Part shown: piece after piece, positions 44,864-54,001 of the stretch
Layout: each line of letters begins with the position of its first letter
Position numbering within the stretch: position 1 is the stretch's first letter
Assembly (NCBI RefSeq): GCF_001742305.1
Contig: NZ_MJAT01000012.1
Coordinates: 310,001 to 374,000 of the forward strand
DNA: 64,000 nucleotides
Direction of reading: 5' to 3'
Origin: Desulfuribacillus stibiiarsenatis
GTDB lineage: Bacteria > Bacillota > Bacilli > Desulfuribacillales > Desulfuribacillaceae
Notes under the pieces: model-generated
What the model saw: the letters and a program-made list of their open reading frames with translations, nothing else
Databases searched by the model: none
Told to the model about the DNA's origin: nothing
Position numbers and translations under genes: made by a program

Positions 44864-45148
44864 ATGGACGCCGGCCATACAATAGATATAGTAAATTCAC
44901 AAAGTGTAACATTTATAGCGATTGTCAGTGCATTAGTCCAATTAAGTAAACGGTATATTAATCCTTATTATGCGCCTTTAGTATCAATTGTATTTGGGTT
45001 ACTCATTTCAATAGGTTTTTATTATAGTGGCATAGATACAAGTGATAACTGGTTTATTGCTATAGTACGTGGTATAATAATTGGACTATCAGCAAGTGGG
45101 CTTTATTCAAATATTAACATGACACAAAAGCGAACGAAGAAAACTTAG
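44864..45148 (+). CDS. Small holin-like membrane protein
   Basis: 94 residues from ATG 44864 (GGGAAGTGTGG upstream); a longer in-frame start at 44828 has no site. A helix (about [16 protein letters not shown]), a short turn with YINPYYAPL, two further helices and a basic tail resemble small phage-type holins or related membrane proteins, but no family is certain. It lies 17 bases before mtrB. No other phage genes are nearby. Confidence 0.65.
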   Translation: MDAGHTIDIVNSQSVTFIAIVSALVQLSKRYINPYYAPLVSIVFGLLISIGFYYSGIDTSDNWFIAIVRGIIIGLSASGLYSNINMTQKRTKKT

Positions 45149-45165
45149 AGTATGGAGAGTGTAGC

Positions 45166-45399
45166 ATGGCAGATCATAATAGCAGTGAATATTTTGTAAT
45201 AAAAGCGCTAGAAAACGGAGTAAACGTAATAGGATTAACAAGAGGTCATGACACAAGATTTCATCATTCTGAGAAATTAGATAAAGGCGAAGTAATGATT
45301 GCTCAATTTACTGAGCATACATCCGCTGTTAAAGTTAGGGGTAAGGCAGTAATTCAAACGAAATTTGGTTTACTATATACAACAGACAAGGAAGTGTAG
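45166..45399 (+). CDS. mtrB: Trp RNA-binding attenuation protein (TRAP)
   Basis: 77-residue TRAP subunit. In Bacilli it forms an 11-mer ring that, with tryptophan, binds (G/U)AG repeats in trp leader RNA and causes termination. The sequence closely follows the B. subtilis protein: [28 protein letters not shown] and [17 protein letters not shown], including the RNA-contacting lysines and arginine. ATG 45166 follows GGAGAGTG. No trp operon or clear TRAP target is in this window. Confidence 0.96.
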   Translation: MADHNSSEYFVIKALENGVNVIGLTRGHDTRFHHSEKLDKGEVMIAQFTEHTSAVKVRGKAVIQTKFGLLYTTDKEV

Positions 45400-45420
45400 G
45401 AATAGCCTGCGCTTTTTTTT
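45393..45420 (+). terminator. Intrinsic terminator after mtrB
   Basis: An 8-bp stem with two G-U pairs (45393-45400 with 45406-45413) and a run of eight T. The mtrB stop codon lies in the left arm. Confidence 0.8.
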
Positions 45421-45451
45421 CATAAAATGGGGCATAAGGAGGTTTTACATT

Positions 45452-45940
45452 ATGCTCGAGTTCGGAAGAGGGATATTTACCGCATGTGTCATTTCTACGT
45501 TTATATTGCTTTTAGTATCTTTTTACCCAATTGGAAATGATGAGTTTACGTTACAGACAGCTACTCCAGTTGTTAAACAGAATGATAGCACTATTCAAGA
45601 TAAAGAAAAGATAAAAAGCATAATTGGGAACATAGATATAGATCAAACAATCAATAAAATTATTCTCGAAAATGAGGATACAATGGATGTGTATATGAAC
45701 CTATTAGATGATCCCTCTGATTATGGGTTAATGGATAGTTATAAATTGTCGGATGCCGTATTCAGAGATTTCTCACAAATTAATGCCATTCGATTTTATA
45801 TGTATAAAAATAATAAGCCTATTCTTTTAGTGAATACGAATAAAACCACCTTTTTTAATGAGTCAAAGAACCTTAATGCGTCTGGAGAATATTTTAAAAA
45901 TATTCAAAAAGTGTTTTCATACACACTGATTCAAGAGTAA
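45452..45940 (+). CDS. Hypothetical membrane-anchored protein
   Basis: 162 residues, not recognised. ATG 45452 with AAGGAGG (45436-45442) is chosen over longer frames starting inside mtrB. One N-terminal helix (about 7-25) anchors an extracytoplasmic, acidic and asparagine-rich domain. No cysteine-based or enzymatic motif was seen. It is a single gene between the mtrB terminator and tldD. Confidence 0.7.
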   Translation: MLEFGRGIFTACVISTFILLLVSFYPIGNDEFTLQTATPVVKQNDSTIQDKEKIKSIIGNIDIDQTINKIILENEDTMDVYMNLLDDPSDYGLMDSYKLSDAVFRDFSQINAIRFYMYKNNKPILLVNTNKTTFFNESKNLNASGEYFKNIQKVFSYTLIQE

Positions 45941-46014
45941 TGAAACATATTACTTTCTAGTATACAGTTTGTGCAATTGTATAAAATAATAATGATGATA
46001 TAGGGGGGATTATT

Positions 46015-47409
46015 ATGATAGAAGCTGATTTATTGAAAAAAGTTGTACAAGAAGCTTTAAAGAACGGTGGAGAATTTGCAGAAGCATACTTTGAACATAA
46101 AATAAGACAAGCTATCACTTGTGAAGATGGTAAAATAGAGAGAATTATTTCTGGTTTTGATTTAGGTGTTGGTATTCGCGTCATAGATAAGGATACCATA
46201 TCTTATGCATTCTCGGATGATATTAGCGAAGAAGCCCTGCTAGAGGCCGCTAGAGTAGCAGGAAGTGCAGCGAAAAATAAAATTAATCATGCAATTAACT
46301 TGAATAAATATCACTTTGATAAGATACATAACATTAAAATCAGGCCTGAAACTATTGAAAAGCGCGACAAGGTAAATTGGGTACTACAAGCAGATCAAGC
46401 TGCGAGAAAATATAGTCCTTATATTTCACAAGTAATGGTCGGCTACACAGACTCTATTCAGAACATAAAAATCGTAAATTCGAATGGTTTATTCGCTGAA
46501 GATGAAAGAATTCATACAAGATTAAGTGTTCAATCTGTTGCAATGAAAGATGGTATCATGCAAACAGGTTATTATGGTCCGGGTCAAATGATTGGCAGTG
46601 AACTATTTGATACAGTTTCCCCAGAGAGTGTAGGTATAGAAGCGGCACGTATTGCAGTTACGATGTTAGATGCAAGTCCCGCTCCATCGGGCAGCCTACC
46701 TGTTGTTATTTCAAATGGATTTGGAGGGGTTTTGTTTCATGAAGCTTGCGGTCATCCACTAGAGGCGGATGCCATTCAAAAAGGAACCAGTGTATATAAA
46801 GATTTAGTGGGCAAACAGGTGGCCTCTCCATTAATAACAGCCATCGATAGTTCTCTAATCGTAAATGGTTGGGGGTCATACCATATAGATGATGAGGGTC
46901 ATCCCGCACAATCAAATGTTTTAATTAAAGATGGAATCCTACAAGATTACATGTACGATTATAAGCGTGCATTAGTAGAAGGTCGAAAATCCACTGGTAA
47001 TGGTCGAAGAATGTCATATCAGCATATTCCAATCCCTCGTATGACAAATACTTATATTGATAGAGGGAATTCAAATCCTCAAGATATTATTAGTACTACA
47101 AAGGAAGGTTTTTTTGCGAAACGCCTTAGTGGAGGACAGGTGAATCCTGCTACAGGAGATTTTACCTTTGTGGTATCTGAGGGTTATATGATTCGTAATG
47201 GTCAGATTGCTGAACCTGTAAGGGGAGCCACTCTAATAGGCAACGGTCCAGAGGTATTAAAGAAAATTGATATGGTTGGAAACGATCTTGAGCTTGCTCC
47301 AGGGATGTGTGGTAAAAGCGGACAAAATGTACCCGCTGGTGTTGGTCAGCCTACTTTACGTATAAGTGAGTGTACTATAGGCGGAACTGAAATCAAAGGG
47401 GGGAAGTAA
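46015..47409 (+). CDS. tldD: TldD metalloprotease family protein
   Basis: 464-residue TldD, the catalytic half of the heterodimeric TldD/E zinc protease. The HExxxH-type site is seen as HEACGH in GVLFHEACGHPLEAD near residue 240; the downstream zinc ligand region RMTNTYID and GGQVNPATGDF are present. In other bacteria TldDE matures modified peptides (microcin B17) or degrades CcdA. ATG 46015 follows TAGGGGGG. It pairs with tldE two bases downstream. Confidence 0.93.
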   Translation: MIEADLLKKVVQEALKNGGEFAEAYFEHKIRQAITCEDGKIERIISGFDLGVGIRVIDKDTISYAFSDDISEEALLEAARVAGSAAKNKINHAINLNKYHFDKIHNIKIRPETIEKRDKVNWVLQADQAARKYSPYISQVMVGYTDSIQNIKIVNSNGLFAEDERIHTRLSVQSVAMKDGIMQTGYYGPGQMIGSELFDTVSPESVGIEAARIAVTMLDASPAPSGSLPVVISNGFGGVLFHEACGHPLEADAIQKGTSVYKDLVGKQVASPLITAIDSSLIVNGWGSYHIDDEGHPAQSNVLIKDGILQDYMYDYKRALVEGRKSTGNGRRMSYQHIPIPRMTNTYIDRGNSNPQDIISTTKEGFFAKRLSGGQVNPATGDFTFVVSEGYMIRNGQIAEPVRGATLIGNGPEVLKKIDMVGNDLELAPGMCGKSGQNVPAGVGQPTLRISECTIGGTEIKGGK

Positions 47410-47410
47410 T

Positions 47411-48754
47411 GTGAGTAATAATTGGAACCAATGGATAGAATATGCGTTGCAAAAAGGAGCAGAAGAAGTCGAAATCATTTATGAGCACTCTGCGACGAAC
47501 AACATAAAAGTATATGAACAAAAAGTAGAAGCATTAACGTCAGCGACTTCTAAAGGGGTCGGTATACGTGTGTTTATAAAAAAAGGTATGGGTTTTGCTT
47601 ATACATCTGATTTAACAACTGAAACGATCCAAAAAGTAGTGGAAGAAGCGATTGAAAATGCAACAATTTGTCCACCAGATGAGTTTAATGGATTGCCAGA
47701 GAAGCAAAATTACCAAAGTATTGAAGCTATATATCATGAAAATTATAAAGAAATCAGTATGGAGCAAAAGATTAAGTTCCTAATGGATTTAGAAAAACAA
47801 GCAAAGGATTACGACTCAGAAATTACAAAAGTAGTACAGGCTTCCTTTGCAGATCAAGTGACCAGCATTCAATTACTTAACTCGAAAGGGTTTGATGGTA
47901 GTTTTAAAAGTAACTACTGTTATGGAGGAGTATATGTAGCCGCTGAGCGTGTCGGGGAAATGCAGACAGGGGGAGGTATGACCTTTAGTCGTAACTTTCA
48001 TCAATTAGACCCTGATATTGCAGTACAAGAAGCATGTGATACGGCACTAATTTTACTTGGTGGTAAGAAAATCAAGTCACAAAAAGCAAATATTGTATTT
48101 GATAAAAAAGTTGGTATGATGTTTATGTACATCTTAGCAAATTCGTTATCCGCGGATGCTGTACAAAAAGGAAGATCGCTTTTTAAAGATAAAAAGAACC
48201 AATATATAGCTAGTCCGTTAGTTTCGATTATTGATGATGGATTGTATGAAAAGGGATTGGCTACTTCACCATTTGATGGAGAAGGAGTACCTTCTAGTAC
48301 GACACATCTCATCCAAAATGGTGTGTTAAAAGACTATATGTATGACACGTATACTGCTAGAAAAGATAAAGTGAGGTCTACAGGGAATGCTTCGAGATCA
48401 TATAGATCTACACCATCTCTTTCAACGACAAATTTCTACTTAGAAAATGGAACTTCATCGAAACAGGATATTATTGGATCTGTGAAAAATGGATTTTATG
48501 TCATGGAAGTTTCAGGACTAGTAACAGGTGGTGCGAATCCAATTACAGGAGACTTCTCTGTTGGTGCTACAGGTAGATGGATAGAAAATGGGGAATTCAC
48601 AACATCTGTTCGAGAAGTGACCATAGCAGGTAATATAATATCGATGTTAAAGGATATTGAGATGGTTGGTAACGATATGGAAATCATTCCGATTATGGGT
48701 TCCTTCGGATGCCCAACCATCAAAGTAAATGAATTAGCCATTAGTGGAATGTAA
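47411..48754 (+). CDS. tldE: TldE/PmbA family protein
   Basis: 447-residue TldE (PmbA), the non-catalytic partner of TldD. It shares the fold (GVGIRVF, RSTGNASRSYRSTPS, VTGGANPITGDFS) but lacks the HExxxH motif at the equivalent place (FMYILANSLSADA). GTG 47411 with AAAGGGGGG upstream overlaps the end of tldD closely, so the two are coupled. No peptide-antibiotic cluster is nearby. A terminator follows. Confidence 0.93.
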   Translation: MSNNWNQWIEYALQKGAEEVEIIYEHSATNNIKVYEQKVEALTSATSKGVGIRVFIKKGMGFAYTSDLTTETIQKVVEEAIENATICPPDEFNGLPEKQNYQSIEAIYHENYKEISMEQKIKFLMDLEKQAKDYDSEITKVVQASFADQVTSIQLLNSKGFDGSFKSNYCYGGVYVAAERVGEMQTGGGMTFSRNFHQLDPDIAVQEACDTALILLGGKKIKSQKANIVFDKKVGMMFMYILANSLSADAVQKGRSLFKDKKNQYIASPLVSIIDDGLYEKGLATSPFDGEGVPSSTTHLIQNGVLKDYMYDTYTARKDKVRSTGNASRSYRSTPSLSTTNFYLENGTSSKQDIIGSVKNGFYVMEVSGLVTGGANPITGDFSVGATGRWIENGEFTTSVREVTIAGNIISMLKDIEMVGNDMEIIPIMGSFGCPTIKVNELAISGM

Positions 48755-48790
48755 GAATGATTTTCTTAATACGAATTATATTATAATTGT

Positions 48791-48826
48791 AAAAAGAGTC
48801 TATACTAAAACTAGACTCTTTTTACT
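48791..48826 (+). terminator. Intrinsic terminator after tldE
   Basis: A perfect 12-bp stem (48791-48802 with 48812-48823), a 9-base loop and a T-rich base. Confidence 0.9.
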
Positions 48827-48912
48827 TGTTGGCAAATTATTTTAATGGTGGTATAGTTAAATTTAGGTTTTTCTCTTGAAATCAAATGAAGATACGTATT
48901 GGAGGAGTATGC

Positions 48913-49782
48913 GTGCAAGTAGTACAAGGCATCATACAAAAACACATGGATGAAGTACAGCAATCGTTCATATATCAAAGTAAAAATGACTTGTTAGATC
49001 AATATATAGAATATAAAAATGCGGATGATTACAAGGCTATTTTAATTCATCTCATGTTACAGTCAAGTGGATTACCGATGAAACAAATACACACGTTATG
49101 CATAGCAAGTGAACTTGTTGATTCTGGTATTAAGACACATGAAAAAATCGAAGCAGTTCATCAGGCGGAGATTACAAAACGACAATTAACAGTATTAGCA
49201 GGAGACTTTTATAGTAGTAAATACTATAAAATATTGGCAGATCATAATCTAATTCCTGCAATAAAGATTCTTGCTAAAGCGATTCAGGAAATTAATGAAG
49301 CAAAAATGAGTAGACACTACGCCAATATTCAAGATATTACACCTAGCGTGTATATAGCTTGGCTTGAAAAGATACATGCCTCTATCTTAGGACACTTAGT
49401 AGATGAATATGCTATCGAAAGAGATATTTGGTATGAAATATGCTCAAATGTATCGTTAGTTCAAGCTTTGCTGGAAGAGCAAGTACAAATGGTTCCCACT
49501 TATAATGGAGTGTTATCTTTTAAAATAGTACTGTTATATCAAAAATTAAATACTGAAGAAAAAAACGAATTTTCTAATATCCTAAATAATAAGGAAAAAC
49601 TCACAGCAGTTTTAGTCAAATATAACATACAAGCAATTATTAATCATTACGCGGAACAGTTCTCCAATCGCGCAATACAATGCATTGACCAATTGCAAAC
49701 GAAGTTTGTAAAAGATGAAGTTCGCAAGTGCGTGAATCAATTATTTCAACATACAATGAATCATTCGTTAGCACATGAATAG
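48913..49782 (+). CDS. hepS: Heptaprenyl diphosphate synthase component I
   Basis: 289-residue HepS-like subunit, the non-catalytic small partner that sets chain length of the heptaprenyl chain with HepT. Recognised by the N-terminal helical pattern and LAGDFYSSKYYKIL, a family signature, and by position before menG and hepT. GTG 48913 with GGAGGAG (48901-48907) is preferred over ATG 48886. It starts the menaquinone block and is somewhat longer than the B. subtilis protein (about 250). Confidence 0.88.
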   Translation: MQVVQGIIQKHMDEVQQSFIYQSKNDLLDQYIEYKNADDYKAILIHLMLQSSGLPMKQIHTLCIASELVDSGIKTHEKIEAVHQAEITKRQLTVLAGDFYSSKYYKILADHNLIPAIKILAKAIQEINEAKMSRHYANIQDITPSVYIAWLEKIHASILGHLVDEYAIERDIWYEICSNVSLVQALLEEQVQMVPTYNGVLSFKIVLLYQKLNTEEKNEFSNILNNKEKLTAVLVKYNIQAIINHYAEQFSNRAIQCIDQLQTKFVKDEVRKCVNQLFQHTMNHSLAHE

Positions 49783-49793
49783 GAGGTAGCTAG

Positions 49794-50537
49794 ATGCAGC
49801 AACAGAAAAAAGAAGAGCTGGTCCATTCAGTGTTCTCTTCAATAGCAAGTAAATACGATATTATGAATACGATATTAAGCTTTAATCGCCATAAGGCTTG
49901 GCGAAAGTTCACAATGGGAAAAATGAATGTTAAAAAGGGCCAAAGTGCTATTGATTTATGTACTGGAACCGGAGATTGGGCTTTATCATTAGCGCAATCC
50001 GTTGGGAGTCAAGGTAGAATCGTAGGGCTTGATTTTTGTGAGAGTATGCTGGATGTTGCAGAAAAGAAAATTGCGGAAAGTAAGTATCGCGATGTTATAG
50101 AATTAATTCACGGTAATGCAATGGAAATCCCATTTGATGATAATTCTTTTGATTTCGCAACTATAGGCTTTGCATTACGGAACGTTCCTGATATTAAACA
50201 AGTTTTATCAGAGATGCAAAGAGTTGTAAAACCAGGTGGAAAAGTTGTATCTCTAGAGTTATCAAAACCAACTTGGCCACCTTTTCGATCCCTATATTAC
50301 TTGTACTTTAATCATTTATTACCAATTATGGGCAAGTTAGCTGTGGGGAAAGCAGAACCTTATCAATGGTTACCAGAATCTCTGAAAAACTTTCCTGATC
50401 ATATACAGCTTAAAAATATATTTGAAGAATTAAATATGGATACGGAAGTATATCAACTGACTGGTGGAATTGTAGCACTACACATTGGAACTAAGCGTAA
50501 TAATATCATTGAAGAGAAAGAGGATTTCAATGTATAA
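49794..50537 (+). CDS. menG: Demethylmenaquinone methyltransferase
   Basis: 247-residue UbiE/MenG SAM methyltransferase doing the last step of menaquinone synthesis. The SAM loop is DLCTGTGDWAL, and IGFALRNVPD and KPGGKVVSLELSKP are family signatures. ATG 49794 follows AGGAGGT. It lies between hepS and the prenyltransferase gene, overlapping the latter by 8 bases. Confidence 0.95.
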   Translation: MQQQKKEELVHSVFSSIASKYDIMNTILSFNRHKAWRKFTMGKMNVKKGQSAIDLCTGTGDWALSLAQSVGSQGRIVGLDFCESMLDVAEKKIAESKYRDVIELIHGNAMEIPFDDNSFDFATIGFALRNVPDIKQVLSEMQRVVKPGGKVVSLELSKPTWPPFRSLYYLYFNHLLPIMGKLAVGKAEPYQWLPESLKNFPDHIQLKNIFEELNMDTEVYQLTGGIVALHIGTKRNNIIEEKEDFNV

Positions 50538-51393
50538 AAAAGTTAAAGATATTTTAAATATGATTAAGTTTGAACATACAATTTTTGCTCTACCATTTGC
50601 TTTTATCGGTGCTTTTATTGGTAGTATTATTACATATGGAGAAATCCCTTCTATCTATACGATTTTTTGGATTACAGTTGCTATGGTGGGTGCTAGAAGT
50701 GCTGCGATGGCACTAAACCGTCTCATTGATCGGTCGATTGATGCGGTGAATCCTAGAACAGCGAACAGAGAAATTCCAGCAGGTAAAATATCTGTTCGTG
50801 ATGTGTTAATATTTACAGTGATTTCTTTTGCTATTTTGTTTTTTGCGGCGTATCAGTTAAATTCATTAGCGATAAAACTTTTACCTATTGCTGTTTTTGT
50901 ATTAGTATTATATTCGTATACTAAGCGATTCACATGGCTTTGCCATGTAGTGTTAGGCGCTGCTATTGGACTAGCCCCGCTAGGTGGTTGGGTAGGAGCT
51001 ACCGGAACATTACCAGCGGAGGCATGGATTATTTTTGTAACTGTAACCCTTTGGACAGCAGGGTTTGATATTATTTATGCTTGCCAAGACTTCGAGTTTG
51101 ATAAAATGAGAAAACTACATAGTATACCCGTAAGATTTGGTATTAAAAAGGCACTATTATCTGCACGAATTATGCATGGAATAACAGCAATATTATTATT
51201 TAGCTGGCTTCTTGTGTACCCGCTAAGTTGGTGGTACGCAATTGGAGCTTTTATTGCGAATTTAATTCTTCATTATGAGCATACTTTAGTGAAACATGAT
51301 GATTTATCGAAATTAAATACAGCTTTCTTCACTATGAATGGAATCTTAAGTGTTGTAGTCTTTACTTTTACACTGCTTGATATCTTACTATAG
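50530..51393 (+). CDS. mqnP: UbiA-type prenyltransferase of the futalosine pathway (MqnP)
   Basis: 287-residue membrane prenyltransferase with about eight helices. Two aspartate motifs bind Mg-prenyl diphosphate: NRLIDRSIDAVNPRT and YACQDFEFDK. It would attach the heptaprenyl chain to the dihydroxynaphthoate-type precursor. Location among mqn genes supports MqnP over MenA or UbiA. ATG 50530 follows AGAGGAT within menG; the longer in-frame start at 50485 is not supported. Confidence 0.85.
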   Translation: MYKKVKDILNMIKFEHTIFALPFAFIGAFIGSIITYGEIPSIYTIFWITVAMVGARSAAMALNRLIDRSIDAVNPRTANREIPAGKISVRDVLIFTVISFAILFFAAYQLNSLAIKLLPIAVFVLVLYSYTKRFTWLCHVVLGAAIGLAPLGGWVGATGTLPAEAWIIFVTVTLWTAGFDIIYACQDFEFDKMRKLHSIPVRFGIKKALLSARIMHGITAILLFSWLLVYPLSWWYAIGAFIANLILHYEHTLVKHDDLSKLNTAFFTMNGILSVVVFTFTLLDILL

Positions 51394-51409
51394 AAAATTG
51401 GTGGTAGAT

Positions 51410-52024
51410 TTGAAACAACGGAAAATAGTAGTTGGGATTACTGGTGCTAGTGGAAGTATCTATGCTATTGAGTTAATCAAATTTTTACTTCAAAATAATA
51501 TTGAAATTCATCTCCTCGTTACAGACGCTGGACGTTTGGTAATTGGGCATGAACTCTTACACTTTAATTCGAAAGAGCTAATGGGTAAGAATATAACAGA
51601 TTTGCTCACACAGCTAAAGATTGATACAGAAGATCATAATTTGAATATTCATGAGATGAATGATTTTGCCGCTTGTATTGCGAGTGGCTCTTATTTCATA
51701 GATGGTATGGTAATTTTACCGTGTACGATGGGGACATTATCAGCTATTGCTAATGGTGCATCAAAAAACTTATTAGAAAGAGTAGCGGATACAGCTTTGA
51801 AAGAGGGCAGAAAACTTATCATAGTTCCACGAGAGACTCCTCTGAATCGCATCCACTTGAAAAATATGCTATCGGTTGTTGACGCAGGGGCAACTATTTT
51901 ACCAGCTATGCCAGCCTTTTATCATCAGCCACAGTCAATAAAAGATATTGTCTTGTTTTTGGTAGGAAAAATACTGGACCAACTAATGATTGAACATCAG
52001 CTATTTAAACGCTGGGGAGAATAA
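51410..52024 (+). CDS. ubiX: UbiX-type flavin prenyltransferase
   Basis: 204-residue UbiX/Pad1-type enzyme (called MqnQ in futalosine clusters) making prenylated FMN for a UbiD-type decarboxylase (MqnL). The FMN fold is shown by GITGASGSIYAI, PCTMGTLSAIANG and RETPLNRIHLKNM. TTG 51410 is chosen with GGTGG upstream; GTG 51401 is also in frame. No ubiD/mqnL gene occurs in the window, so the partner must be elsewhere. Confidence 0.92.
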   Translation: MKQRKIVVGITGASGSIYAIELIKFLLQNNIEIHLLVTDAGRLVIGHELLHFNSKELMGKNITDLLTQLKIDTEDHNLNIHEMNDFAACIASGSYFIDGMVILPCTMGTLSAIANGASKNLLERVADTALKEGRKLIIVPRETPLNRIHLKNMLSVVDAGATILPAMPAFYHQPQSIKDIVLFLVGKILDQLMIEHQLFKRWGE

Positions 52025-52041
52025 TTCAGGAGGTACAAATA

Positions 52042-53151
52042 ATGGAAATCATAACTGAGCAAAACAACTTATATGATATATGGCAAAAGGTGAAGAACGG
52101 AATTCGTCTTACGAAAGAAGATGGACTTCGTTTATTTGCATCTAAAGATTTATTAGAAATTGGATATATGGCAAATTTCGTTCGTGAGAAAAAACATAAA
52201 GATAATGCATTTTTTATAGTCAATCGTCATATTAACCACACGAACATATGCGTTACACGTTGCAAACTATGTGCATTTGGTGTAGATAAAGAAGATATTA
52301 CTTCTTATACGATGACTCTTGAAGAAATAGAAAAGAGAGCCAAAGAGTCAATGAAAGCAAACATTACAGAATTACATATCGTAGGCGGTCTAAACCCTGA
52401 GCTTTCATTAGAATTTTATGAAGAAATGCTACAAAGATTGTCAAAAATTATGCCAACCGTCCACCTACAAGCATTTACAGCCGTAGAAATACACTATTAT
52501 GCTCAGGAAAATCAATTAACAATCGCAGAAGTATTAAGTCGCTTGAAAAATGCTGGTTTAGGGTCTTTGCCTGGTGGAGGTGCGGAGGTATTCGCGAAAC
52601 GAGTTAGGGATAAGATTTGTCCAGAAAAAATAAGTGGTGAACAATGGCTAGAGGTACATAGAACCGCTCATCAACTTGGTATGCGTAGTAATGCTACGTT
52701 ATTGTATGGGCATGTCGAGACCTACGAAGAGAGGGTTGACCATTTCATAAAGCTTAGAGAACTACAAGATGAAACAGGTGGATTCCTTACATTTATCCCA
52801 TTAGCTTTCCATCCTAAAAATACGGAACTTTCCGGAGAGTTAGTAGGCTTAAGTCGCACGACTGGAATCGAAGACTTAAAGATGCTAGCGATTTCGAGAT
52901 TGATGTTAGATAACTTTGACCATATTAAAGCGTTTTGGATTATGGTTGGACCCAAAATTGCACAAATCTCTTTGCGTTTTGGTGTAGACGATATTGATGG
53001 TACGATTATCGAAGAGCGTATTACTCATGCTGCAGGAGGGGAAACTGAACAGGGTTTATCAAAAGCAGACATTGTAAAGATGATTAAAGACGCTGGTAGA
53101 AAACCGATTGAAAGAGATACTTTATATAACATTGTCAATCAGGAGTTTTAA
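52042..53151 (+). CDS. mqnE: Aminofutalosine synthase
   Basis: 369-residue radical SAM enzyme joining SAM-derived adenosyl to enolpyruvyl-benzoate to give aminofutalosine. The C-x3-C-x2-C cluster motif is CVTRCKLC in HINHTNICVTRCKLCAF; FHPKNTELSG and the distal HAAGGETEQGLS distinguish it from MqnC. ATG 52042 follows CAGGAGG. It is separated from mqnA by a single base. Confidence 0.94.
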   Translation: MEIITEQNNLYDIWQKVKNGIRLTKEDGLRLFASKDLLEIGYMANFVREKKHKDNAFFIVNRHINHTNICVTRCKLCAFGVDKEDITSYTMTLEEIEKRAKESMKANITELHIVGGLNPELSLEFYEEMLQRLSKIMPTVHLQAFTAVEIHYYAQENQLTIAEVLSRLKNAGLGSLPGGGAEVFAKRVRDKICPEKISGEQWLEVHRTAHQLGMRSNATLLYGHVETYEERVDHFIKLRELQDETGGFLTFIPLAFHPKNTELSGELVGLSRTTGIEDLKMLAISRLMLDNFDHIKAFWIMVGPKIAQISLRFGVDDIDGTIIEERITHAAGGETEQGLSKADIVKMIKDAGRKPIERDTLYNIVNQEF

Positions 53152-53152
53152 T

Positions 53153-54001
53153 ATGACAAAGATTAAAGTGGGCCGTATAGATTTTCTGAATATTTTACCG
53201 ATTTATCATTATTTCGATCAGATGAAACCAGAGAATGTAGAAGTAGTGAATAAAGTTCCGGCTGTATTAAATGAATTATTAGCAAAAGGAGAAATTGATG
53301 TTGGGCCAATTTCATCTTTTGCATATGCTCAAAATGCAAGCGAATATTTATTATTACCTAATTTATCTGTTTCTTCCTATGGGAAAGTTCGTTCTATTTT
53401 TCTCATTTCAAAGAAGCCTATAGATCTATTACAGGATTCAAATATAGCTTTAACTAACACATCAGCTACATCCATTCATCTCTTGAAAATAATTCTAGAA
53501 AAGTATTATCATATCGATGCGAACTATGACGTAATGTTACCAAACTTAACTAACATGCTAGAATATCATGATGCTTCTCTTTTAATCGGGGACGATGCGT
53601 TTGTTGACGAACAAGTAATATTAGACAATAATCTGTTCATATACGACCTTGGTGAGTTATGGAGACAATTAACAGGGTTAAGTATGACTTTTGCTGTATG
53701 GGCAGTTCGAAAAAGTTCTATAGAAAAGTTTAGGGAGTCACTTTTAGATGTTTATCACGCATTCATTGATTGTAAGCAATTAGGAAAAGAAGACTTAAAT
53801 ACAATTATAGATATTGCAAATAAGAAATTCGAACGTGGACACCAATTCTGGAAAAACTATTATGAAGGCTTAATTTATGATTTTGACCAACCTATGATCG
53901 ATAGCCTGAATAAATTTTTCTATGATGCATTTGAGTGCGGTTATCTACCAGAACCAGTGGAAGTAGAAGTCTGGAGGGAAGCAAATGAATCCAATCGATG
54001 A
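53153..54001 (+). CDS. mqnA: Chorismate dehydratase
   Basis: 282-residue periplasmic-binding-protein-fold enzyme (MqnA) that dehydrates chorismate to 3-enolpyruvyl-benzoate, the first futalosine step. Signatures: KVGRIDFLNILPIY at the start, GEIDVGPISSFAYAQN, and LIGDDAF near residue 145. ATG 53153 follows AGGAG; the in-frame start at 53108 is inside mqnE. It overlaps mqnC by 17 bases. Confidence 0.93.
   Translation: MTKIKVGRIDFLNILPIYHYFDQMKPENVEVVNKVPAVLNELLAKGEIDVGPISSFAYAQNASEYLLLPNLSVSSYGKVRSIFLISKKPIDLLQDSNIALTNTSATSIHLLKIILEKYYHIDANYDVMLPNLTNMLEYHDASLLIGDDAFVDEQVILDNNLFIYDLGELWRQLTGLSMTFAVWAVRKSSIEKFRESLLDVYHAFIDCKQLGKEDLNTIIDIANKKFERGHQFWKNYYEGLIYDFDQPMIDSLNKFFYDAFECGYLPEPVEVEVWREANESNR

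Noticed and set aside
45149-45166. GAG/TAG triplets just before mtrB as a TRAP self-binding site
   Set aside because: Only three to four triplets with irregular spacing, and they form the ribosome site; TRAP targets normally have about nine to eleven.
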